A stretch of 64,000 nt of DNA, taken from Knoxdaviesia capensis (lineage: Eukaryota > Ascomycota > Sordariomycetes > Microascales > Gondwanamycetaceae). A program made the position numbers and the translations under genes. The DNA is taken from NCBI GenBank assembly GCA_001510575.1, contig LNGK01000002.1:3460144-3524143 (forward strand), read 5' to 3'. Positions 1-8,755 of this stretch are shown here, piece by piece. Position 1 is the first letter of the stretch; every line of letters begins with the position of its first letter. A model generated the notes under the pieces. The model saw only the letters and a list, made by a program, of their open reading frames with translations. It searched no databases and had not been told where the DNA came from.

Positions 1-344
1 ATGAATTTCCATCTCCGATCCTCTTTCGGCAATTTATACGGTCTCTTGGGGCTTGATCCCATTGTAACTGTGGATGGGGAGTTTCAATGGACGATTTTCT
101 GTGGAGAAGGCCACGAAAATGAAAAAGGGGACAGCTATTTTTTACCGTCATTGTGTTTTTTGTCGCAATGGTTACGGCTCACCCATTGGCTGTCTCCGAT
201 TCTTCTCATACCTCCTTGCAGACCCTCCGATCCATCTCCAATCGATCCACGCCCTTTCCACTCCCTCGTCGTATCTCTCTGCTATTCAAATCGAATCCTC
301 TTACTGACCATGGCCTCTCTCCATTATCTTTGCCTCCTCTACAG
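1..344 (+). other. Intron (3' part) of the porin gene
   Basis: No porin-like coding sequence is visible here, and a good 3' splice site (branch-like ctgac near 304, acceptor ctacag ending at 344) leads into the first porin exon seen. The 161-codon frame open from base 1 resembles nothing recognisable. An intron of at least 344 nt is long for a filamentous fungus, so an additional short exon cannot be excluded. Confidence 0.6.
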
Positions 345-1048
345 CTTGAGGGAAAATACTCGGACAAGCCCAGCGGTACGAAACCCCATGCCCACCGCCG
401 CCAGCGTCATAGCAGCGCCGTCTTCCAAATATCAAATCTGCTCGGCAGCCAGAGGGGCTGGCCGTTCGATGTGCACGTCGTGATGTCAACAAGCTCCAGT
501 CAGGTGCTAATAAATTTCTTCCCCCCATCGACAGGCTTGACCCTTACCCAGAGCTGGAACACCGCCAACTCCCTGGACACCAAGTTTGAGCTGTCCGACA
601 CCCTGGCCAAGGGTCTCAAGGCTGAGGGTCTGTTCTCGTTCCTGCCTGCCACCCAGAAGAAGGGTGCCAAGTTCAACCTGTACTTCAAGCAGTCCAACTT
701 CCACGGCCGCGCGTTCTTTGACCTGCTCAAGGGCCCCATCGCCTCCATCGATGCCGTTGTCGGCCACGAGGGCTTCCTCGCCGGTGCCTCTGCCGGCTAC
801 GACGTCAACAAGGCCGCCATCACCTCGTACTCGGCTGCCGTTGGTTACTCTGCCCCCGCCTACAGCGCGGCCATCACCGCCACCGACAACCTGAGCGTCT
901 TCTCCGCCACCTTCTACCAGAAGGTCAACAGCCAGGTGGAGGCCGGTGCCAAGGCTTCGTGGAACTCCAAGACCGGCAACACCGTCGGTCTCGAGATTGC
1001 CTCCAAGTACCGCATCGACCCCGTCTCGTTCGCCAAGGTTCGTTTTTC

Positions 1049-1093
<45 letters not shown>

Positions 1094-1473
1094 AGTCCGC
1101 TATGTCCTGGATTTGCCCNNNNNNNNNNNNNNNNNNNNNNNNNNNNNNNNNNNNNNNNNNNNNNNNNNNNNNNNNNNNNNNNNNNNNNNNNNNNNCCCAG
1201 AAAGGAATTTTGTATTAACTGACGTCTTGTCGCGCCCCTCCAAACAGGTCAAGATCAACGACCGTGGTATTGCCGCCCTCGGATACAACGTCCTCCTCCG
1301 TGAGGGCGTCACCCTGGGTCTTGGTGTGTCCGTTGACACCCAGAAGCTCGACCAGGCCACCCACAAGGTACGTTCATTCACATTGCTCCCCCCCACTGTT
1401 TGCATGATGGCCCCTGTCTAACCGATTGCTTTCCTCGATCCAGATCGGCACCAGCTTCACCTTCGAGTCCTAG
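345..1473 (+). CDS. por1: Mitochondrial outer-membrane porin (VDAC), 5'-partial
   Basis: Voltage-dependent anion channel, the beta-barrel pore that lets metabolites cross the mitochondrial outer membrane. Exons read as 345..375, 535..1037, 1248..1367 and 1444..1473. The protein matches fungal porins through KYSDKPSG, LTLTQSWNTANSLDTK, NLYFKQSNFHGRAFFDLLKG, GHEGFLAGASAGYDV and the C-terminal ending SFTFES. All exon joins are in frame, and a textbook branch site (gtgctaataa) lies inside the first visible intron. The N-terminal helix and first strands (about 55 residues in relatives) are missing: 1..344 looks like intron, so the first exon or exons lie before the window. The intron 1038..1247 carries a CT microsatellite and an assembly gap. 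About 227 residues are present. The family call is secure; the upstream structure is unknown. Confidence 0.93.
1046..1088 (+). repeat. (CT)n microsatellite in porin intron
   Basis: A nearly pure TC dinucleotide run, with one TG interruption, just inside the 5' end of the third porin intron. It lies 30 bases before a run of undetermined bases, and such repeats commonly break short-read assemblies. Confidence 0.95.
1119..1195. other. Assembly gap (77 N)
   Basis: Seventy-seven undetermined bases inside a porin intron. The true length may differ, so the intron size (210 nt as written) is not reliable. Confidence 0.99.
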
Positions 1474-2006
1474 ACGCCTCGCTACCGATCCGGATGCCCA
1501 CATCATCCTTGGCAGCCTGTTGTACCCATAGTCAGCAACAAAACTGAGCAAAAATTAGCGCCTGTAGCATCTGATTCCAATGCTATCTTTCCTTCCATCA
1601 TATCCCTTACTCCGACTCTCGACGTAGTTGTCAACCCTCCTTCATCGAGTGAAACTCTGTAGTCTAGAAACGTCTGTGTTTTCTGAATTAAAAAGCAGTT
1701 CCCCAAGAACCGCGTTTGCAGCGCGGCTGTCTTAGGGTTGTATTCCTACAAAAGTGGTTTTTCTGTGTTTCGTTCTTGGTATCTTTGGTTGTGGCTTCGC
1801 ATGGTTTTGACGTTCGTGCATGTTTACTTGGTCCCGCAGTGATTTTTGCGTTTGTCTTAAGCGTTCCGGTATTGAATTACAGCAGCGCGACGCATATCTT
1901 GAGTCATTGCCTGGTTTGGTAATTATATACAAATGCTCCTCCATTCTGGGGGAAACTCGAGCTAACTCGAGATGCTCCATATAAGCATACACGCACACAT
2001 ATGCGT
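1474..2006. other. Convergent 3' region, porin / J-protein
   Basis: About 530 bp between the stop codons of two convergent genes. It is presumed to hold both 3' UTRs. No further gene or clear structure is seen. Confidence 0.6.
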
Positions 2007-3086
2007 CTACCTAGGACTCTGGCTTGTTTTCTTGGTGTTCCACGAGCCGGAGAAGAACAACGGTACCAGCACAGTGCTCATCAAGATGCCAGTGACCACC
2101 AAGAAATGCGCCGTCGGCGAAACCGGGCGTTCGGGCAGCTTGCCGCCCGAGTACATATCCTCGAACTCGGCATCGTCGTCCGCGTCATCAGAAGCCGAGG
2201 AGCGCCGCCGGGCGCGCCGCGCGTCCTGTCTCTGGTGAGTGCGTTCGTGGGCGGCGCGGTCGAAGTGCGGGACGTCACCGCGCTGGCCGAACGGGTCCTG
2301 GCCGGGGCCCATGCCGCCGAGATGCGACCACGCCGCGCCGCCGTCGCCCGGGGCATCCGGGTCGGCGGCGCGGGGGTTGCGCGGGTACGTCGAGTCGGCG
2401 TGCTTCCCGGCGGTGGGGTTTGTGCGGTAGAAGCTGGGCGGGGGCCCGCGGAACGGCGAGCGGCGGCGCGAGAGGCCGGACGGCGGCCGCCCGCCGGCGG
2501 GGTTGTGGTGGGCGGAGTGGTACGAGCCGGAGCGCTGGGCGCTGGACGAGGGTGGGGAGGAGGAGGAGGAAAGGTCGATGGTGCGGTCGTAGGCGGCGCG
2601 TTTGGCGGGCGTGCCGAGGATGTGGTAGGCTTCGGAGATGCGCATGAAGCGGTGTTTTGCGGTCGGGTCGGACGGGTTCAGGTCCGGGTGGTGGGTTTTG
2701 GAGAGCGCGTAGAAGGATCTGGGTTGCAAGGTCAGTCTCACCCACACGCACGAAACATGGGGACACCGGCGGCGGTTGGGGCGGAAGGACACATACTTCT
2801 TGATCTCGCTCGGCGATGCGGCTGTCGACACGCCGAGCGTCTCGTAGTGAGTCGGCGCACCGTGGCGGAGCACCGGCCGGGTGGTGTGGAAGGCGCGCCG
2901 CTGCGATAGGAGCGCGACATGTGGCTGCCGGCGCAACACGGGTCCGCCGCCGCCAGCACCCATGATCGCGGCGAGAACCTGCACCAGCGATGCCGGCGGC
3001 CGCACGCCGGACCGGGCACACGCGGCTGCGGACGCAGCGTGAAGGCGCCGGCTGATCGGCCGCGCAGTGGACGTTCTCAGAGGCAT
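2007..3086 (-). CDS. J-domain (DnaJ-like) protein, probably mitochondrial membrane
   Basis: Co-chaperone of the Hsp40 class. Exons: 2797..3086 and 2007..2718, giving 333 residues. The J domain spans about residues 80-145 (YETLGVS, the HPD motif at 107-109, FMRISEAYHILG, RAAYDRTID). HPD is the loop that stimulates Hsp70 ATPase. The first 70 residues are rich in Arg, Ser and Ala without acidic residues, ending QRRAFHTTRPVL, which suggests a mitochondrial presequence. A single hydrophobic stretch lies near the C-terminus (FLVVTGILMSTVLVPLFF), so it is likely membrane anchored. The middle is Arg/Ser/Pro-rich and low complexity. The intron 2719..2796 is 78 nt, stop-free and in frame. An upstream ATG at 3091 opens a four-codon frame that overlaps the start. 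J-domain identity is secure; specific function and location are inferred. Confidence 0.85.
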   Translation of the reverse strand: MPLRTSTARPISRRLHAASAAACARSGVRPPASLVQVLAAIMGAGGGGPVLRRQPHVALLSQRRAFHTTRPVLRHGAPTHYETLGVSTAASPSEIKKYVSFRPNRRRCPHVSCVWVRLTLQPRSFYALSKTHHPDLNPSDPTAKHRFMRISEAYHILGTPAKRAAYDRTIDLSSSSSPPSSSAQRSGSYHSAHHNPAGGRPPSGLSRRRSPFRGPPPSFYRTNPTAGKHADSTYPRNPRAADPDAPGDGGAAWSHLGGMGPGQDPFGQRGDVPHFDRAAHERTHQRQDARRARRRSSASDDADDDAEFEDMYSGGKLPERPVSPTAHFLVVTGILMSTVLVPLFFSGSWNTKKTSQSPR

Positions 3087-3871
3087 CTCATCTGGTTTTT
3101 GTGTGTGGTTTTTTTTGTTTTCTTTTGGTCAACTTTATCCGTTCTGTGGAAATCGTAGACAAGGACAGACGGACGTCAACAGCGTGGCATCGCAGAGACC
3201 AACGTCTTCAGAAGGGGAAAATCGGAAAGATAAGCAGTCAATTGCCAGGGCAGAAAGTGTAGGAGAACGCCTTCCGCGGTCTAAATGGGTCTTCGCAGGC
3301 GATCCGTTTGGCAAAGCTCCGGGAACTCTGAAGCTTCTCATCAGATAAAAAGAGCATGCGAGAGAACATCGGATCTCAAGGTCTAAAATTTACGTGCGTT
3401 TGATGTCATGTGTCACGTGCCGCAGTCTGTTAGGGTTAGGGTCTGGCGTTGAAATGATCTTGTGCCGAGTTAGAGTCAACCTCAGCGCATTCCAAATTAC
3501 ACGCGGTATGGGATAGATGCTCGAGTCTTTGTTGCCTGCAAATATCTCTCTACATTAATCACTAAACTTCTACACACTACGGAGCGTTTCGCGGTACATG
3601 ACATCTGCTCTATGTTCTAATAATCCGTCTATGATCTACAACTCGCAAACTAATGAACACGAGAATGCATGTGAAGAAAAACAAAGGGATAGACCCTAAC
3701 ACCCCCAACACCGGTGAAAAAAAAGGAGAATGTGCGGCCCTGGTTTTCAGGAAGCCGATGCTATGCATGCTATGAAGCAAGGTGACCAAGAACAAAGAAA
3801 AATCAGAGGCGAATCATGCTAATGAACACTATCAACAAACACGCTACCGCGCCCCTCGGGGACAGGCGCAC
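3087..3871. other. Intergenic: J-protein promoter, mannosidase 3' region
   Basis: It contains a TCACGTG box (3413..3419), about 330 bp upstream of the J-protein start, and a short telomere-like repeat (3430..3442). No other gene is supported. Confidence 0.5.
3430..3442 (+). repeat. Interstitial telomere-like repeat (TTAGGG)2
   Basis: Two tandem TTAGGG units plus one T, in the region upstream of the J-domain gene. Two units are too few to mark an old chromosome end. Similar elements act as Tbf1/telo-box promoter sites in other fungi. Confidence 0.6.
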
Positions 3872-5838
3872 CTAGACGTGTGGTGGAGGCGGCGGCGGCG
3901 GCGGCGGCGGCGGAGGAGGAGGAGGAGGCGGAGGCGGAGGGGTGAGGGATGGTGGCCTGAGGGGAGCCGCCTCATTACCGGGCTTGGGACGGCGGAACGG
4001 ATGGGCCTCCGTGTTAAGAACGTAGTCGTCCAGGCTGATCAGGTCGGGCGATGAGAAGATTAGGTAGAAGTACTTGAGAGTCTCGGCGAACCAGAAGCTC
4101 TGTGGTGGTAAAAAAACGGTGAGTGGGTTAGCAACGAAACGACTCAAAAAGAAAAGAAGGGCAGATCGGCGAAAGACCAGAGGAGAAGACTTACCTCCAT
4201 GGAATCCAAGTGGGACACCTCACTCGGCGCCACATTTACGCTCTGGAGCGAGGCATGCCCATACTTCACCTCGGTGCTCTTCACGATCGCCTGGAACATG
4301 TCCCATGCAATGTCCAGGTACTCTTCATTGCCTGTTATACGGTACGAGTAGAAGATGCTCTCGATAGCCTCGGGCCGCAGCAGATAGCGCGTGTCCCGGA
4401 CCGACGCGAAGCCCCCCGGGATCTTATCCGCCGCGGCCTTCGTCGGGTCCCACTCGCACGCTTCGAAGGCGGGCGCACGGCTCGAGTTCGTCGGACATAG
4501 TATCAGGTCAAACGACTCCGGCATGATGCCGGCCGGGAAGGCGGCATAGGCCCAGGCGCAGCCGCGCGCCATCTTCTCGCCAACGCCAACCCACTCGGGC
4601 CGCTCCAGCACGCGGCCGGCCAGCTCGAACATGCCGCCGGTGAAGCAGTGCAGATGGCCTGAGTCGGAGTCGAGCCAGCTGCTGGATGCCGTGCCAGGGC
4701 TGCCACCGCGCGGGAGCGCAGCGTGGATGCTACCGGAGAACAGCACATCGTTCTGGTTGGGCGTCATCGGCCGGAACAGCAAGTTATCGTGCGCGGCATC
4801 CAGCGCCGCCAGCGTCATGTTGCGGTATCCATCGTGCAGACCGCCAAGGAGAAGCCACATCTTGGGCAAGTATTCGTACATCGAGTCGGCGCCGCCACCC
4901 AGTGTGAAGGTTCCAGAATCGGCCTTCTTGTTGAGGAAGTCGATCATTAGCGGCCACAGGCCGGGAACCCGTGTGGTCGACTGACTGGCGGCCAGGAAGT
5001 CGGCGATGCGCTCGGTGGCCTCGTAGTAGCGCGTGTTGCCGGTCAGTTGCGACAGCCGCGTGAACTCCATCGAGAGAGAGCAGATGGCAGCTGCAGGGTC
5101 GCGCTGGCCGGCCGTTTGCGCGCCAGCCTTGGCGGAGCGGAACGAAAACCAGAAAGGCGGCATGCGGTTGGGAGTGTCAAAGGCCATGTACAGCATGTCG
5201 CCTAGCTCAGTGGCCTTGGCCAAGAGCACCGGCTCCTGGCTGAGGTCGTACGCACTGAGCAGCCCTCCGAGATGCCGGATGGTTGTTTCGAACAGGTTCA
5301 GGCTCGTGGCTTCGGTTTCGGCCCAGTCCATCAGGGCCACCTGGCGCACAGCATCGTTGAACTCCTTCTGAAAGCCCATGATCCAGAGCGTGTCGAGCGA
5401 GTCGACAAGTGTGGCGGCCAGACCGCCGAACGGATCCCTCCGGTGTCCCGTGATGGGCATCAGCTCGTCGCTACCAAAGGCAAATTTCTTATAGTGTGAC
5501 CACCCGTGCAGGAAGGCTTCGCAAACAGCATCGCGGCGACGTTCGAGTTCGGTGTCAGAGACTTTGCGCGGAGGAGAGTCGGTAGCTGCGGCGGCAGACG
5601 CAAAATCGAACTGGATCCGAGGTATGGTCTTCGGCTCGCCGGACGGTAGCGGTCGGAAAGAATGTACTGGGTGGGCCTGGGGAATTCGGGACCAGTCCTC
5701 GGCCATCTTCCGATATGGAATTCCATGGATGCTTGGTTTCGAGAATGCATTCGGGAAAGATGTCGGCCAGAAGAAGAGATATACCACCACAACCACCATA
5801 AACACCAGGGGGATGCGGGAGCGGCGAATAACCGCCAT
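3872..5838 (-). CDS. Class I alpha-1,2-mannosidase (GH47), type II membrane protein
   Basis: Trims alpha-1,2-linked mannose from N-glycans in the ER/Golgi lumen by an inverting, calcium-dependent mechanism. Exons: 4195..5838 and 3872..4099, 623 residues. A signal anchor lies at about 9-25, followed by a luminal stem. Family hallmarks: LVDSLDTLWIMG at 144-155, NLFETTIRHLGG, GGGADSMYEYL, LRPEAIESIFYSYRITG, and NTEAHP in exon 2. That Thr coordinates calcium in the family, so exon 2 is needed for a complete enzyme. The 95-nt intron joins SME to SFWFAETLKY. The C-terminus is odd: after NTEAHPFRRPKPGNEAAPL it runs into 20 consecutive prolines and then His-Val. The tail is encoded by a CGG/AGG-type trinucleotide array (3881..3940, plus strand). 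Whether it is Golgi mannosidase or ER Mns1 cannot be decided here. Confidence 0.92.
3881..3940 (+). repeat. Trinucleotide array encoding polyproline tail
   Basis: Twenty consecutive triplets of the form NGG (mostly CGG and AGG on the plus strand), read as CCN proline codons in the mannosidase C-terminus. There is an inner block of eight pure CGG units. Such arrays can change length by slippage. Confidence 0.9.
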
Positions 5839-7637
5839 GTTGAAGGAGAATCGGTGTAGTCGAGAGAGTAGAGTGTCGTGCGTCTCAAGGATCGTGCTAT
5901 ACCAGACTAATCGGCAACGGGATCACGGTTCAAAAAGGAGTGCGTCCGGAAAAGAAGAGAAGGTGGGAGGAGGAGATCTCATGGATCATGACCTCAGAGC
6001 AACAGAAGATTAGAGGATGTTCAAGGCCAGAACTGAAAGGCCATATGTGAACAGTTAAAGGAGAGACAGAAAGATGAACAGCAAAGGAAAGATGTAACAA
6101 GAGCAAGCTGAGTATAAACCATATATAAAAGTCTCAAGTCTCAAACCAAGAGAAAGGAAAGAATCAAGCCAAGATCTGACCTGGAAACACGTATTTTTCG
6201 GATTCTGGGCGTTTAAGCCTGGGCCTTCATTGTTTGTGCTAAGGAATGACCAAGATCACGAAGATTCAGGCTGGTATCACCACCATAACAACGAGATATA
6301 AGGAGAGGGACGAATATAATGACGAGGAGAAGAAGGCTTAAAGAGAGTGCTGATCACCTGGAACACAGATATATCCTAACCCTCGTATTTGAAGTTGCTT
6401 CTGAAGATCCATCCACCTGTCTGCTTCTCTCAGTCTCACGCTCGCTAAAAAAAAGAAACATGGAGAAGAAGAGAGACAGGGCTCCGAAGACCCTTTTTTG
6501 CGGTGCTCTGTGCCCCTGTCCGTAGTATTAAAGAAAAAATCACTGCCCCGGTAAAGCAGATCCGATGCCAAGCTCTCAGCTTTTGTTGGAAGCGCACTGG
6601 GCCTGTCAAACAAAACCATTGCTTGGGGTGGCAATTGAATGGCGCTTATTGATGACTTGGATAGAGGGATACGAAGTTCGTATCCGGCGAGAAAAGGAAC
6701 GCCCAGGGTTTTCAAATAGAGATGCCATAGTGCTGTCCAGTGCTATGATTCTTGGGGAATGGGAATAAGGAATAAGAAGAAGAGAGGAAACTTTAAGAAG
6801 AATGGGAAGAATTTAAAGTTGCAAAAAGGGGGAAGCTCCATCACTAGACTTAGGGTTAACGCAAGAGATAGGGTTAATCTGCAACATAGCCCTAAATACT
6901 CACCGGACTCCGGATCAGGCCTTGATTATCTGCATACTGGTTGCATTTGGGCCAACTGCTTTCTCTGAAGAACTGCGTATGTGATACCACGACAGTGTCC
7001 GAAGGGCAGGAATCAGAAGATCAATCAGTTATTAGAGTGGGTAATAGAGGTACATGAATACATATTTGTAAACACACAAAAAAACAGGTGGTCGTAGGAG
7101 GCTAAGGGGTAACAGACAAGACAAGAAGCCTCCAACCAGCGAACAGTAACGAGAAGGAATAAGAACAGCAGGAATCCGTATGAACAAGAGTAAATAGCAT
7201 TATCTAAGACGAGAACGAAGAAAAAAAACACAAATTATTAAGTATCTTGGAAGTATAACAGTTGTTGGCGGGCTGTTGAATTCGGGGGTCCAGGGGCCTG
7301 TGTGCGATGGCCCGGTGATGGATGCACACGGGAGACCAAAATCTATCGCGTATTATTATCGGGGCCATCAGATCAGGCATGAGTATAGTTGAGAGCGCCA
7401 TATTGTAGTTTGAAGGTATATATATCAGTATATATTTCGAAAGGTGTATTTTTTTCGTCGTGAGAGATCGTGAGGAACATTAGGTGTGAAACGAGACACC
7501 CGGCTGTCACCGGATAACAGCCGGGGAGAAACACCAGCCAAGACCGGCCGGGGTCATTGGAACCGGGGTGGCGGGGCGATGGGAAAACAGGCCGAAACAG
7601 AAACAAGACCCCAAAACTGTACTCCGCACGGTTTTAT
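5839..7637. other. Intergenic: mannosidase promoter, SSO1 3' region
   Basis: About 1.8 kb, purine-rich on the plus strand, without a supportable gene. It holds a perfect hairpin (7499..7525) just downstream of the SSO1 stop. The short open frames have no recognisable similarity. Confidence 0.5.
7499..7525. repeat. Perfect 9-bp inverted repeat in SSO1 3' region
   Basis: The arms CCCGGCTGT and ACAGCCGGG enclose a 9-nt loop. It lies about 110 nt downstream of the SSO1 stop codon, so it is probably in the 3' UTR. GC-rich stem. Confidence 0.7.
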
Positions 7638-8755
7638 TTAGTTCTTGTTACTGTTGCTGCGGCTCAAACCCACACCCAGGCCAACACCCAGCGCAATGGC
7701 CAGGACGATCAGGACGGCGATGAAGATGAGCCAGCGCTTCATCTTGCGGATACGCTTCGCGTGCTCGGTAGCTCCGCGCACTTCGTCGTTGGCCTTGTTG
7801 AGGTTGTCGACGGTGTCCGACGCCCGCCGCTCAATCTCGCCGACCACGGGGTCCTGGATCGCCACCAGCGTGTCCATCTGCTTGAACATCTGCAGCATCT
7901 CACTGACGGTATTCTCGATCTGCTTCATCTCATTGTGGCGTTGGCGCACTGATCCGAGAATCGTGCGGCCCTGCTGGACCTTGCTGTGGCTGACCTATAA
8001 GTGGGGGAAAGGTGATGGTTTGTTAGTATGGAGATCGCAAAACCCCCCAATTTTTCGGTTTTCTTTTCTGGATAGATGGGAAAATTAATTCGTAAATTGA
8101 AGAGCGAGATCTTTTCACTCTTTTCAAAATTCCCGGTTCACCAGGAAGAAAGACATACCGCCGCCTGGAACACTCCTTCGTTGCTCCAATCCTGCTGGGA
8201 GGCCTGAGCCGCCTCCTCCTCCGTCGCATCCGGATTGACAATCATGTACTGGCGCGAGATCTGCGCCTGGTAACGCCGGCGGTAGTCCGACTCGACGTTC
8301 ATTGTGGCCTGCAGCTGGTCCTGGAACTGCTTGCGAACCGCCTTGAACTGCGCCATCTTGGTCTCTTGCGTGCTGGCCGGCTCGCCACCCGAAGCCTCAA
8401 CATCGGCTTGCAACTGCAGGATCTCGTCGCGGATGCGCTGCATGCGCTCGCGGGTAGCCGCAAGTCCGTTCTCCAGCGTGCGTGACGCCTCGGTGCTGCC
8501 CTCCGACAACGACCGCTGGTGCAGCATACCAATCTGGTCAACATCGCCGCCAAGCGCCTTAAGCTCGGTGCGGATGCGCTGGCATTCGCTCAGAAAGTCC
8601 GGCAGCGCGAGAACCCGGGTTTGTTGTTGCTGTTGTGCCGGCGCAGCCTGGTTGTTGTACGACTGCATCTCGTACTGGTACTGTCCATTGCCATTCTCGG
8701 CGGCCGGAGCCTCCTCGTACGGGTTTCCGCTGTATGAGGCGTAGGGATTCGACAT
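7638..8755 (-). CDS. sso1: Sso1-like plasma-membrane t-SNARE (syntaxin)
   Basis: Qa-SNARE that pairs with Sec9 and Snc-type SNAREs to fuse secretory vesicles with the plasma membrane, important for hyphal tip growth. Exons: 8159..8755 and 7638..7994, 317 residues. Layout: a short Tyr/Asn/Pro/Gln-rich N-terminus (MSNPYASYSGNPYEE, poly-Gln near 40), a helical Habc-like region to about 190, the SNARE motif at about 219-280 with a likely zero-layer Gln in LVAIQD (Q246), then a basic KRIRKMKR segment and a C-terminal membrane anchor (287-309). The splice joins FQAA to VSHSKVQQGRTILGSV. The start is the first ATG, with the typical MSNPY opening. The syntaxin call is secure; Sso1 rather than another Qa-SNARE rests on the N-terminus and the membrane end. 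Confidence 0.9.
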
